Source: Antennarius striatus (lineage: Eukaryota; Chordata; Actinopteri; Lophiiformes; Antennariidae). Taken from it: DNA of 64,000 nt. The notes under the pieces were generated by a model. That model made no database searches. It was not told the DNA's origin and saw only the letters and a program-made list of their open reading frames with translations. The DNA lies in NCBI RefSeq assembly GCF_040054535.1, contig NC_090780.1, positions 1,146,501 through 1,210,500 of the forward strand. Reading direction: 5' to 3'. Below, one piece after another: positions 38,171-60,473 of this stretch (its first letter is position 1; each line of letters starts with the position of its first letter). The position numbers and the translations under genes are program-made.

Positions 38171-39589
38171 TGGGGGGTAATTATTATAGAAGTATTCCTC
38201 AGCTAGACGCTTCGGTGTTGTGTTCCACTGATGTGGGGCATGAGGGCAGGACTAGCGGGTCTATCCACATCCTGTTTGAGCCAGCTGAACTCATGCAGGA
38301 TTAAGACCCCAAACAAATCAGAACCGCCTGAGAATCAGCAGCGAGGGGGGGGAAGCCCAACCCCCACCCCCCCAAAAATAGTGATGTTGCTGGTATTAAA
38401 GGAAGACATGATGGCTCCACTGAAGGATACCCAACATGTCAACCACATCAAACCGACCAGGTGCAGCAGGAGGGCGTCTGACCGACTCGGCGCCGCTGCT
38501 CGTGTTTCTAACAGGTGGTCCTTTGAGACGAAACAGAATAATGGGACGCTCTGGGCGTCGCTCTGGGTCGAAGGGTGTCTCTTTTGATGAACAACTTCAG
38601 AGCAACAAAGCTTCCTCTTGGGGAGGGGGGCTATTCAGGGCTGGGCTTTGTGGGCGGGGCTCAGCGGGGCTGAATGAGCAGACCCTGTTTAGACTGGAAC
38701 CAGTTCCAAACCACTTCTGTCAGGTAGAAACATGTTATTTCAGCCCAGATATCTGTTGAGTTTCCCCTGTAAGAACATGACATCATGTGTCTGTATAACA
38801 GTCCACGGTCTTGTTATTTAAGTCACAGTATGATGACAGCTTGTGGCTAACGACTGACTGGAGACACTGAACAGAGCCTTTAGATATCGAAGTTTGAACT
38901 GTACCAATCATCAGAGAATTTAAAAAAGGGACAGTTAGTTATGAGTTTATGAAAACATTTTTCAACCAGAGAACAAATTTAACTCTTAGATCAATACATG
39001 ATTAAAGGTATACCCACGATTACATGTCTGATATGTTAGGCGATTCAACACATACGTGTGAATCAATCTGGCAGCGACCAGGCGGTGTGATTTGTATGAA
39101 GTCAAAGGTAATCTTGTAAGAGAACCGAAATGGGGCAGAATTAGTGGCCCGGTTGATGGAGCTCTGATGAGAACAGAGAACCCTCTGATGTCTGTGATCA
39201 ATCAGTCAATCCCTGACGTACGGCAGCTCTTCAGTGCTAAAAACACACCAAACCGCCAGTCGCTCTGTTATCCAGACAGAAGGTGGCTGAGAGGAGCGGT
39301 GAGCTGAAACAGGAAGTGTTGCCGTGAGGACACACGTTTACCTGCTGGGACACCAGACCTCCAGATCCATCTGTTCCTGTTTTTCTGCCCCAACAGAGAC
39401 CAGCAGGGCCATCAGGATGCGAGTCACAAAGACTCTCCAGACCTGCTCCTTTAATCTGAGCTGTCGGGTCAGGTAGAGGTGGCCTTCAGAGGTGGTCTTC
39501 ACCTGGCCTCGTGTGGAGACTGGATGTTTGACGGTGTAGAAGATGACTCTACTGAAATGATTATCAATTCGGTGACTGTCTCGTCTTCA

Positions 39590-39775
39590 GCAACTTATCG
39601 GAGTCCTGGACAGGGGTTTACCCAGAGAACCCAGAGAGAACCCACGCAAACACAGGGCGAACATACAAACAACACAAACTACAAGTGGATTAGAACCACG
39701 GACCTTCTTACTGTGAGGCAACAGGGTTACCCACTGTGTAACCGCACTGTGACAACACAAACCTACTCCATGTAT
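39590..39775 (-). mobile_element. tRNA-derived SINE fragment, reverse orientation
   Basis: On the - strand it reads GTTGCCTCACAGTAAGAAGG, GGTTCTAATCC (B-box-like) and TTTGCGTGGGTTCTCTCTGG, the same family as the element at 16561, truncated at its 3' end. Confidence 0.75.
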
Positions 39776-40604
39776 GACGATTAACAGAAACACAGCCCAA
39801 CACCTCCACTGCCAGCTCAACCCGACCCTCCTTTGTAGAGGTCTTATTGGAGACAAAGCACCTGGTACCCCGTACAACTTGTCTTAGTGTGGCTCCTAAA
39901 GTCCACTGTCAACTCCACACTTTGGAGTGGGTTCAGCTGCAGTTGGTACTGACTCCACCAGTGGACCAGGTATTCCACCTCCCATCTGTAAGCAGACTCC
40001 TCACTGAACACGACAATGACAGTTTCCACAAACTTCAGGAGTTTCAGCAAAAGGGCCCACTGAGGTCTCGACATTTTTCCACAGAGATATGAGCAGTGAG
40101 AGGAGGACACGGGTAAAAGGGTGTTACTGGTGGGCCACTATCTCAACATGGAAAATGACTGGAAGAAAACATGTCCACTCGGGTCCAGTCGATATAGAGC
40201 ACACTGCAGGACGCAGTGGAAATGTGTCTGTACAACCTGTTCCTGCCGCTGTCGTTCAACCAATCGTACCAACGGAGTGCTCTCAAGTATGTTCACTTCT
40301 GTCTGCACAAACAACTTATGAAAGTAAAACTTTAATTTTAGCTTCAAAATGCTTTTGCTTGAAAAACTGTCACGTAGTGTCACAAATAGTTAAAGACATT
40401 TCAGGACTGATGCTACACCAGGTTATCTCTTAAACGTCATTGTTTTGTTTCCACCCTTTATATAAAACACATGATGTTAGAAAAATATTGGCATGATTTT
40501 TTTTTTCAGTTTCACAGAACCCCATTCATTTTGTACCCGGCTGTGTGTGCCCCCTTTATACCTGGACATTCTGAGACTGGCCTACCCGCTCTTAGAATAT
40601 CTCT

Positions 40605-40830
40605 GGTACAGTAGTCCCTCGAGACACGAGCTGCTCGACATACGAGCTATTTGAGGTATGAGCGGTCGCTTTGTCTATATTTGTGTTCAACATACAAGCA
40701 AAATCAGAGATACGAGCCGTGCTTCTGGATAGCACTGCTAGTTGGCGGATGGATACGACATCAGTGAGACCGGATCTCGTACTACTATTTAGGGGTACTC
40801 TTATCTCGAGGTACGACTATCTCGAGGTAC
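40605..40830. mobile_element. Non-autonomous pogo/Tigger-like element
   Basis: Starts CAGTAGTCCCTCGAGACACG and contains repeated TACGAGC / CTCGAGGTAC motifs in both orientations. No transposase. A related fragment with GAGGTACT motifs lies near 56380-56435. Confidence 0.55.
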
Positions 40831-42495
40831 TCATGTACTATCTCTAGACCAGTGGATTATTTGTCCTGCTTTCATCCTGATAGCAAAGTGAAGACAATTG
40901 TTGAACAAATCCTGTGTATTTTGAAGTTTTGCCACCAACCACTGCCGTGGCGTGATCACTACAGCATGTTCAAACATTTTGTTGGATCTGTGTGAAGACT
41001 GACTACACAACAGCGTCAAGTGAGTCCAGTCCAAGTGAGTGTAGATTTCATTCCAAACACAAAGTTAAAACATTTCTTTTTTCCTTCACAAGCTGCACGA
41101 GAACAAGCTGGAGAACATAACGTGCGTCATTAGACACAAACATAAATACATGCATTCCCATTAAGCTCCAAAGCGATGGCTTCTATCTCAGAGTAACAGG
41201 GCTAAATAAGCTCTCCTTTATTTCTCATCTCTGGTGGATGGGGTCCAGTTTGCACCAAATTACCGTAAATATCAGCTCAATAACAAGCGCTACAATTACA
41301 GCTCAGTTAAAGCCTCTGCATAACAAACACCTCTGCCTGGCTGCCGCTAACATCATAAAACTTCATTTCCTCAAGGACCCATACGACTGACTTCAGCGAT
41401 ATAAAAGTGCTTTGTCCCCAGAACGTCCTCCACAAACAATAAGCTGGCATTCACACGTTGACGAGGTGTTTCTGTCCCCAGAGACGATGTCAGAGAAGCC
41501 TTGAAGCAACACAGGGTGAGAACAAACACAACGCCAGCGCCATCAGGACGCCCATCTGTCAGCAAGTGAGCCACAACAGACAGCACCAAATGCTTCATGG
41601 GTAATTTGGTTGCAGGTCCAACAGATGTGGGGTGAGACCAGAGCGTTGCCGCTGACGCATGCTTATCTGATGTTAGAGGACGCTCCATCTGGAACCAGTG
41701 GGTACACACAAATACACCGTCACCGTGGCGACACCTCCAGACACCCATAAAGAGGCTCCAAAAAGGACAAAAAAACCATCAGGTGTCCCAAGGAGAGGGG
41801 GGAGGCAGAGGGAGACAAAAGGGAGGATTGGGGGGTTGAAAGGCCAGGAGAAAGTAGAGAGGAGAGACAAAGAGGAGGAGGTCAAAGGGGATGGACGACG
41901 GATTCTCATCTCAGTTTGTGGCAGATGAGGACACCAGGTCAGCAGAGCTCCGGCTCCCAAACCAAACAACAATCTGTCCTTCACACACAAACGTGGACAC
42001 CTGGGTCCAGGTCTGGACGCTCCACATGGGGACACTTTGAGCGGCTGGACTCCTGCTTACTCGTGATGAGGTGAAGCGTGCTAACCGTTTGAATCGACCC
42101 TCGTCCGGTGGAAGGGAGCGCTGCCGGACGGGTCTCGATGACAGATGCGTCCACGCTTGGCGGTGGCGTTCAAGGGGAGTTCCACAGCGTGGGAGACGCT
42201 GGACTCCTGTTGGTGGAAACTCAACCTCAGAGTGAAGGAAACAAAGAGAGCGTCCAGAAAAAGCGCACAATGAAGACAAACTGACGTGAAGCGCTGGCGA
42301 CTCGATATCCGTCCTTTCTCCAGATGATGTCCCTCTGGATGGTCTCCTGTCCTTGAGTCTGTCCACTCTGGACCTCAGCGCCTCTGATTCTCCTCATCCC
42401 ACAGGATCTGTGATGTTCAGGTCATCTCAAATCCTGAATTCACTAAAGACCCTTTCTGGTACGGTGTTGTATTGATCGACACTGTTTCTGCATTT

Positions 42496-42524
42496 ATTTC
42501 CAATCAGGAAAGCTGATTGGAAAT
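42496..42524. repeat. Perfect 12-bp inverted repeat with 5-nt loop
   Basis: Arms 42496-42507 and 42513-42524, loop GAAAG. Confidence 0.9.
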
Positions 42525-42719
42525 CAATGAAGTTGGACACACTCTTCAGATGCGCGTCTTTACGCACAGCCAGAAATGTGACACGTAGAGACATAACTGT
42601 GTTATAATAAACCCAAAGTGTATTAATGACACCGGTTATAACCCGTTATAACTGCTGACCTGAGGCTAAGCTGATCTACTCTGTGTCGCTGGTAAAACAA
42701 TCTCCCTCTCAGAGCCGGT

Positions 42720-43090
42720 AAGTCACGGAGACACAAACCCGGTGATGGGATGACGTCATCAGGACGGGTGAGAACGGGACCCGGAGCACCCACTCACGTC
42801 ACGACACGGGGATCCTCCGGTAAATCCTCCCCGGGCTGTTCGGTCCGGTCTGCCGGTCTGCCGCCGCTCCGTGCGCCCCGGGATGTGCCGAGCACCGGCC
42901 CGCCCCCCGCCTCTAAAGGGGGGAGTCACCGCCAGACACGCTCCCGTGTGCGCGTGCACACTGGCTGCTCGGTTCCCTCACTAATTGGGGCTTTTCCCGG
43001 CCGGGGCACCACGGATGACGTCACGAGGCGTGAGTCTGGAACGGCCGCCTTCTGGTTCCGCTGGACTGAACAGTGACGTCATACCAATGC
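42720..43090. promoter_or_regulatory. CpG-rich segment with three CRE octamers; candidate promoter
   Basis: A GC- and CpG-rich segment unlike its surroundings, with perfect TGACGTCA sites at 42751-42758, 43016-43023 and 43074-43081. On the - strand a consensus donor (GAC then GTGAGTGGG) lies at about 42796. Together with the splice acceptor just before the draxin ATG, this makes it a candidate draxin promoter and untranslated first exon. That link is inference. Confidence 0.5.
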
Positions 43091-43239
43091 AACCTGTTCA
43101 GCCTCCGTCACGGTTTTAAACTCCACTGGTAAGAACTGGTTTTAAAGTTAGACTCTGACGGTCTGGTGACGCGTCTGGGACCCTGATCCGGTCTGTGATG
43201 GAGCATCAGGACCCCCCCCCCCCCGGAACTGTACTGCTG

Positions 43240-43925
43240 AGTGGAGTTACATCTAGTCTTGTGGTTTAGTCTAGTTAGTCTTAGTCTTGTGGTTTAGTCT
43301 AGTTAGTCTTAGTCTTGTGGTTTAGTCTAGTTAGTTTTAGTCTTGTGGTTTAGTCTAGTTAGTTTTAGTCTTGTGGTTTAGTCTAGTTAGTTTTAGTCTT
43401 GTGGTTTAGTCTAGTTAGTCTTAGTCTTGTGGTTTAGTCTAGTTAGTCTTAGTCTTGTGGTTTAGTCTAGTTAGTTTTAGTCTTATTGTTTAGTTTATTA
43501 GTTTTAGTTTTGTGGTTCACTTGAGTTAGTTTTAGCCCGATGGTTTAGTTGAGTTAGTGTTGTAGTTTAGTCTAGTTAGTTTTAGTTCTGTGGTTTAATT
43601 TAGTTAGCTTCAGCGTTGTGGTTTAGTCTAGTTAGTTTTAGTCTTGTGGTTCGGTCTAGTTATAGGCTTGTGGTTTAGTCTATTTACTTTTAGTGTTCTG
43701 GTTTAGTCTAGTTAGTCTTAGTCTTGTGGTTTAGTCTAGTTAGTCTTAGTCTTGTGGTTTAGTCTAGTTAGTCTTAGTCTTGTGGTTTAGTCTAGTTAGT
43801 CTTAGTCTTGTGGTTTAGTCTAGTTAGTCTTAGTCTTGTGGTTTAGTCTAGTTAGTCTTAGTCTTGTGGTTTAGTCTAGTTAGTCTTAGTCTTGTGGTTT
43901 AGTCTAGTTGGTCTTAGTCTTGTGG
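43240..43925. repeat. 28-bp minisatellite, about 24 copies
   Basis: Unit GTCTTGTGGTTTAGTCTAG plus TTAGTCTTA. The outer parts are nearly perfect and the middle (43490-43690) is degenerate. Confidence 0.95.
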
Positions 43926-44841
43926 TCGAAGCCCATCCCAGCAGCCAGGGTCCTGGATTAGGTGCGGATCCTTTGAAGCTGTTGCAGCAGCAGATTAATT
44001 CCTCCAGATTTAAAACGAAGCTTCGTCTAAAACTCAACATCAGTTTTATGTCGTTTAAATAACAAAAGCCAAAACCGTTGGTTGTACTTAAAAACATTTC
44101 ATCTGGATCTTTCTTCTCAGACAAACTGAGCGCTCCTGTTGCTGTAGTAGAGTTCAGATTATGTGCTCAGTTATTTGTAGAGATTACTGAATTGTTTGAC
44201 ATTTAGAATTTCAGTGTCCTTTGTTGTTTGTGTCCCCCCTTGAGGAGCTGTTTGTTAGCATCATTGTGAGCCATGAACATTTTACACTGATTTAGGCTGG
44301 GAGTGAACAATGCAGACACGTGTTGTCTGACAGGAAGAGGGTCTGCAGACGACGATAAGATTGTAAAGTTTAAATGTCTTCAGAAATGACGAGTGGCTCA
44401 GATTAGCTCACATTGTCAGTTCTTTGTGCAACTTCCTACAGGATTTACGCACTAAACATTTTATTCTCTACACAAAAACCATTTAATCCTTAATCTGTGT
44501 ACCGACAGCTGCCTTGAACGCTGGTGTTCACACGGATCCTGCAGTGACACATGACAGCACTGGTTTTTAGTTTCCACTTCATGACAGCATTTCCACAGTG
44601 GGAGTTTTTGTCTTTTTAGCATTCTAATGTTCTGCTGTCACAATGTGTGAAAGTAGAATTAAAGAGTCCTCTGATCATGTGTTCAGCTGTGTGTTAGGAG
44701 CTATTTGTATGGATTAGCAGTCCTCCACATCTCATCAAGCAACACATTTATATTTCTTTATTCCACAATTTTCTTGATCAAACTCACAAATAAACATCGA
44801 ATTCTGAAATATGGAGAAAATCTTCTCTGCCTCTGGTAAGA

Positions 44842-45005
<164 letters not shown>

Positions 45006-45939
45006 ATATTTAGAGTGGAAAAATGGAATTTTCCTTCAGGGATTTTTAAAGGATTTTTTTATTTATTTGAACCATCATTACTGATAGCCAACATGCTAAA
45101 AGCTCCACTCCTGAACTTTGAACTGAGTAAATAACTTCCAAACATCAACGTGAGAAAAGGAGGTGGCTGTTTACAGCCGCTTGGAGGAGGTGAGACACGA
45201 AGGTCTTTATGGTCACGTGACTCCTCAAATTGATGTTACTGTGACTGAGAACACACGTGTGAATCAGAAGCAATGCCATGAATTCCACAAACAAATAAAA
45301 CAATCCTGTTGTGTTGTGTTGACTATAAATACAGTAATTAATGTTATGTGACAGCTCCGTGTGGTGCGCCGGGTTCTCAGGGTCTGACCAGCTCCGCCCC
45401 CTCCGTTTTTACTTTATGACACCTTGAACAGGTTTCAAAAGGTGGGTTAGACACAGTGATAAAATACAACACATCTTCTCTGCATGGTTCGAGTCGACCC
45501 GTATTCTGACTCATCAAGACTGGACCTAAAGAACCATCTGAGGTTCTTCACAATGTAAAACTTGACTGATATACGGTCATGTGTTCTAGTCGCCCGACTA
45601 AAGAGAGCTGAGCTGTCAGCTGATCACTGGTTGGTGCCGAGCTCAATCAGGCGCTGGATGGACTGGGGAGACCCAAGTGGAGGCAAAGTTCTGCTGGGAG
45701 CTGCCAGCTGAGGACCCACTCAAGTTGGTCTACAACTCCCACCTTAGACAAGGCCTCGATCACATTCCAAGGGCGGCAGGATGCATGTTCCGTCACTGGT
45801 TCTGTTCATGTACTCTATGGACAGAATCTGTATCCAAGTGGTGGTGGGTGTCAGGTAGGGTGGTCTTAGGATTCCCACTCTGCTTTTTGCAGATGCCGTG
45901 GTCCTACCGGCCTTGTCAAACAGCACCGGAGCAGTTTGA

Positions 45940-46010
45940 CCCCTGGTGGTCTAGTGGTGAGGATTCAGTGGTCTCACTGCTGTGGCCTGGTTTCGATTTC
46001 CTGTCAGGGA
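45940..46010 (+). pseudogene. tRNA-Glu(CTC)-like pseudogene or SINE head
   Basis: Colinear over its full length with eukaryotic tRNA-Glu: D-arm TGGTCTAGTGG, AGGATTC, an anticodon region with TCTCAC, T-loop TTCGATT and 3' TCAGGGA. The first acceptor pair would be C-A, and two T-stem pairs are mismatched, so I call it a pseudogene. No CCA and no tail is visible. Confidence 0.7.
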
Positions 46011-46164
46011 ACCGTAATTTATGCTGTTTCCTCCATGATTAATGACGTATATATCCACCTAGAGAAAAAGCAGAGGGGCCCCCGTACCATGAGTCCTATT
46101 GGTTACCAAACACCACTGGTCTGTGGTCAGCCTTTCATGACTGTTTTCCTAATCCCCTAAAACA

Positions 46165-46510
46165 GCGGTCCCCAACTTTTTCTGCACCATGGACCCGTTT
46201 AACATCAGGCAATATTCTCACGGACCGTCCTTCACGGTGTGGTGGAGAAAAAGAACAAAATAAAACAACGACCAGCAGTAAAAGTTTCTTTAGAGGCTTT
46301 CTTCTTTTTTAAAGTTGCAGGTCTTTCGTCCGTCTTGTCACTGGTTCTTTTACTTTGTACAAAGAAATTTCCCAAAGACGTTTGTTTCTTGTTGGTTCTG
46401 CTAACTTGGGCGTTTCAGTTTAGTGGAGCAGCCCCTATAAGAAGGTAGTCATGTGACCGAGGCAAGCATCTCCAAGAGTGACTCATAGACAGATGCAGAG
46501 GAGAGAATCC
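46165..46510 (+). mobile_element. hAT-like remnant
   Basis: Begins with CAGCGGTCCCCAACTTTTTC and has CATGGACCCGTTTAACATC and CACGGACCGTCC, which are the recognisable 5' part of vertebrate hAT (Charlie-type) elements. The 3' end is not clear. Confidence 0.65.
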
Positions 46511-47043
46511 ACTCATTTAGAACAAAAATGGTTCAGAACCCGACCTCAGACGTGTAACAAAAACACAGGAACAGGAATAAAATACAGGTTTCATCTTTTA
46601 ATCAAAATTGATTGTCAGGAGAATAATACACAAATTTGTGCTTAACTGAAGTAATGCAAATGAGCCATATAAATATATGCGTATGTACACCACATATGCA
46701 TCCGTATATCACATGTATGTACATATGACAAATACAATCATGAAACCAGAGTCCACAACGACAAACAAGAAAGTCAGATTCCAGTTGAGACAGCAGTGAG
46801 CCGGTGACCTCGGTGCCGTCACCGTCCCACAGCGGTGAGTGTTCATTACAGCCACACGCTGCAGTGTTATTGCCTTCAAAGAATTGCATTTATAGTGTAG
46901 GGATGAATCACAGCTTATACCAACAAGTCAGTTAATCAAGTATTTTAGTGATAAAGTAATGCTTCGATCGGAAACACGTCATTTGACACCGAGCACATTG
47001 GAAAGAGTCAGAGAAGAAGTTAAATATCTGTCACAGTACACTA

Positions 47044-47057
47044 CTGCCCCCTTGTGG
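47044..47057 (-). promoter_or_regulatory. CTCF-like motif downstream of pank4
   Basis: On the - strand the sequence is CCACAAGGGGGCAG, a full match to the CTCF core CCACNAGGGGGCAG. Motif evidence only. Confidence 0.45.
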
Positions 47058-47579
47058 ATTGTTAGGAACTCTTTTTCCCAGATGAAGAGGAGGAGATGTT
47101 AATTCATCCATCGGTAACAGAAGAGGCGATCATCGCAGCGCAGGAATGCTGGGAGCCACCAGCAGGTGGAGCTGTCGTCGCCTCAAGGCACATTAAAAAC
47201 GCTTCCTGGATAAAGTGCTACTGCTGAGGATGGTGATGGCTGCTCTTCAACACGAACACACACACACACACACACACACACACCACACACACAAACGGAT
47301 GCATTGTGTGACAAAAACTGATGGAAATGATCTGATTTTCTAGAAGCTCTCACCACCGCCTGTTGAAAGAGTTCCAGCCGCTGGAGATCCCCCAGCAGCT
47401 GGATCAAGAACGTAGCGCTAAAATCAACACGTCAGAAAGAAATGTGAAACCCTCCTCTTCTTCATGTGACACCCACCCGTCATCGGTCCTTATGTCTGGA
47501 TGTTTGGAGCTCCAGCTACCAAACGTCTGGCTGCTCCGCTTTGGCGTTCCGTCCTGCTCCCGCTGGCGTGCCGTCGGGT

Positions 47580-58338
<10,759 letters not shown>

Positions 58339-58510
58339 TGCAGACAATAACCTGACGCTACGTCACACGGTCACGTGGTCCGTACGGGCCTGCGTCACCG
58401 CCGCTCTTGTGCAATCAGAGCTCACGTAAAGCTCGCGCGCCTTTTGCTGACACAGATGGATTTGTGTGCTTTGAAGCGCTTTGAAGTAACTACCGCCCCC
58501 TGGTGGTCCG
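58339..58510 (-). promoter_or_regulatory. Candidate pank4 promoter
   Basis: GC-rich sequence directly upstream of the pank4 ATG, with TACGTCAC at 58359-58366, an E-box CACGTG at 58372-58377 and an inverted CCAAT-type CAATCAG near 58410. No TATA box. Motif evidence only. Confidence 0.5.
58493..58506 (-). promoter_or_regulatory. CTCF-like motif upstream of pank4
   Basis: The - strand reads CCACCAGGGGGCGG, a match to the CTCF core, about 155 bases upstream of the pank4 ATG. Confidence 0.5.
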
Positions 58511-58798
58511 TCTGCGTCACTACAGGTCCAGAGAGCCGTGACGAGCTGAGAGATCACCTTCAGGTGAGGAATTAGAACATGTGGAAAGTAGTTACTGTTG
58601 TCGAGATTGTTTTTACAGATCAGCTAGGTGATTTCCTTTGGGATCAATTCAATTTATTTTACTTTTTTTGTAACTCTTTTGAACCCCGGATTGCCACCAA
58701 ATGTGATCTAGAGAAATGAACCGGAATCTGTCATTGGAGCGAGCAGAAGCTGCAGACTGACTGCACTGTGATCAGAATCAGAACACGTCTGTGTGATT

Positions 58799-58799
58799 G

Positions 58800-58857
<58 letters not shown>
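58799..58857. repeat. (ATC)n microsatellite
   Basis: About 19 ATC units. On the - strand it reads as poly-aspartate, without coding meaning. Confidence 0.96.
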
Positions 58858-58886
58858 CTATTGTCTGAGTTTATAGTCCTTATACC

Positions 58887-59740
58887 AGGGGTGTCAAACT
58901 CCTTTTCACCGAGGGCCACAGCAGTATAACGGCTGTCCTCAAAGGGCCACACACTTATATATACTTAACTTATGAATGTAACTAAATGTAACTCAGTGTA
59001 ATGTAACTAAATGTAACTACTCCTTAATGTAACTAATAAATGTAACTAAATGTAACTCAGTGTAATGTAACTAAATGTAACTACTCCTTAATGTAACTAA
59101 TAAATGTAACTAAATGTAACTCAGTGTAATGTAACTAAATGTAACTACTCCTCAATGTAACTAATAAATGTAACTAAATGTAACCCAGTGTAATGTAACT
59201 AAATGTAACTACTCCTCAATGTAACTAATAAATGTAACTAAATGTAACTCAGTGTAATGTAACTAAATGTAACTACTCCTTAATGTAACTAATAAATGTA
59301 ACTAAATGTAACTCAGTGTAATGTAACTAAATGTAACTACTCCTTAATGTTAAATAACTGAATTTCTGACTGATTCTAGTTCCAAACATTACAGTTAGAC
59401 AGAAAAAACATGTTTGTTTGTTTCTCTGTTCTAACATAAATCCTTTTCATCTGTCAGGTTATTAAACCCACAGAACTCCATCAATCAAGGATCAAACTAT
59501 CAATCAATAAAGAAAAATAACATCAGACACAAGTTAGGACGTTAACTTTGTTCACTACCTTTATTCAGAGTTAAAGTGGGCTGAACTACTGCATTGTGGG
59601 AAATGTAGTTTTGGTCAAAGCACATTTATGACCTATTTATTTTCAGACATTCTGACCTTTTATTCTCTCGCGGGCCACATTAAATGATGTGGAGGGCCAA
59701 ATTTGGCCCCCGGGCCTTGAATTTGACACGTGTCATATGT
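58887..59740. mobile_element. Non-autonomous hAT-like element with internal minisatellite
   Basis: Left end CAGGGGTGTCAAACTCC with GAGGGCCACA; right end GAGGGCCAAATTTGGCCCCC and GGCCTTGAATTTGACACG, an inverted counterpart. This terminal pair is typical of vertebrate hAT elements. About 380 bp of 51-bp repeats (TAACTAAATGTAACTCAGTG and relatives, 58970-59350) lie inside. No transposase. Confidence 0.8.
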
Positions 59741-59780
59741 AGTTAAACAGAAGGAAACAGGTAATTTAATTTGATTTAGT

Positions 59781-59786
59781 TTTATT
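59781..59786 (-). terminator. Candidate polyadenylation signal of the her gene
   Basis: AATAAA on the - strand about 690 bases past the her stop codon. Confidence 0.35.
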
Positions 59787-59958
59787 AAAACACATGAACA
59801 GATTCCATCATGGAGCCAATAGGGTGATGACACATCACAGGACGACCTGCAGTCCAACACGATCACCTCCTGCACAGCAGAGACGAGGCTTCAGCGTCTT
59901 TACACAAGACAGAGATGGTTTCGTAGAACCGAAACAGAAGCAGCTGCTTCCTCACGAC

Positions 59959-59959
59959 G

Positions 59960-60056
<97 letters not shown>
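59959..60056. repeat. (CA)n microsatellite with TA interruptions
   Basis: About 48 CA units with two ATA interruptions. Confidence 0.96.
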
Positions 60057-60058
<2 letters not shown>

Positions 60059-60190
60059 CTGTTGATACAACAGGTAGGACGGATGACCCGGAGACCCAAT
60101 GTGGGTCGGTTAGCTTCACAAAGTGAAAAGTGAACCACACCTTAAGGAACAACGGCTTTCACAAAGTAGCTGAAATTAATATTCTAGCAG

Positions 60191-60217
60191 ATAATCAGAC
60201 GTATAACGTCTGATTAT
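60191..60217. repeat. Perfect 12-bp inverted repeat with 3-nt loop
   Basis: Arms 60191-60202 and 60206-60217 around ATA, in the presumed 3' UTR of the her gene. Confidence 0.9.
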
Positions 60218-60473
60218 TACTGATCAATACATAATAGAATATGCAATATTCACAGAATACAAAATAGTGGCATTTTCACAAAAAATGCTTCCCAAACTGA
60301 ACAATCATCAATGTGATGACCTCGTAGCAACACCGTTTCCAGGGTTTACCCCTCCAGGGATAGGTTCCAGTGTGAACCCGTGACCCGGATCCAGGTGAAC
60401 GGCTGAAGACGAGATGATTAATGGTTGAACCGTCTTCAAGGAGATGAACGGATGTGACCTGAAGTGGGTCTCT

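Larger units (their letters stand above)
36901..42700. other. Gene-poor stretch upstream of draxin
   Basis: No coding gene recognised. It contains dispersed repeats (37330-37600, 37905-38170, 40605-40830), a reverse SINE (39590-39775) and otherwise unique-looking sequence. It may hold the long first intron of draxin if the promoter is the CpG-rich segment at 42.7-43.1 kb. Confidence 0.55.

Noticed and set aside
39345-39465. Possible short coding exon on the - strand (starts MALLVSVGAEKQEQMDLEV, ends at a GTAAAC donor)
   Set aside because: Looks weakly like a secreted-protein start, but I could find neither a matching downstream exon nor a known family, so I did not call a gene.
45600-45935. 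Possible retroelement or gene fragment
   Set aside because: The sequence looks repeat-like, but neither frame gave a recognisable motif.
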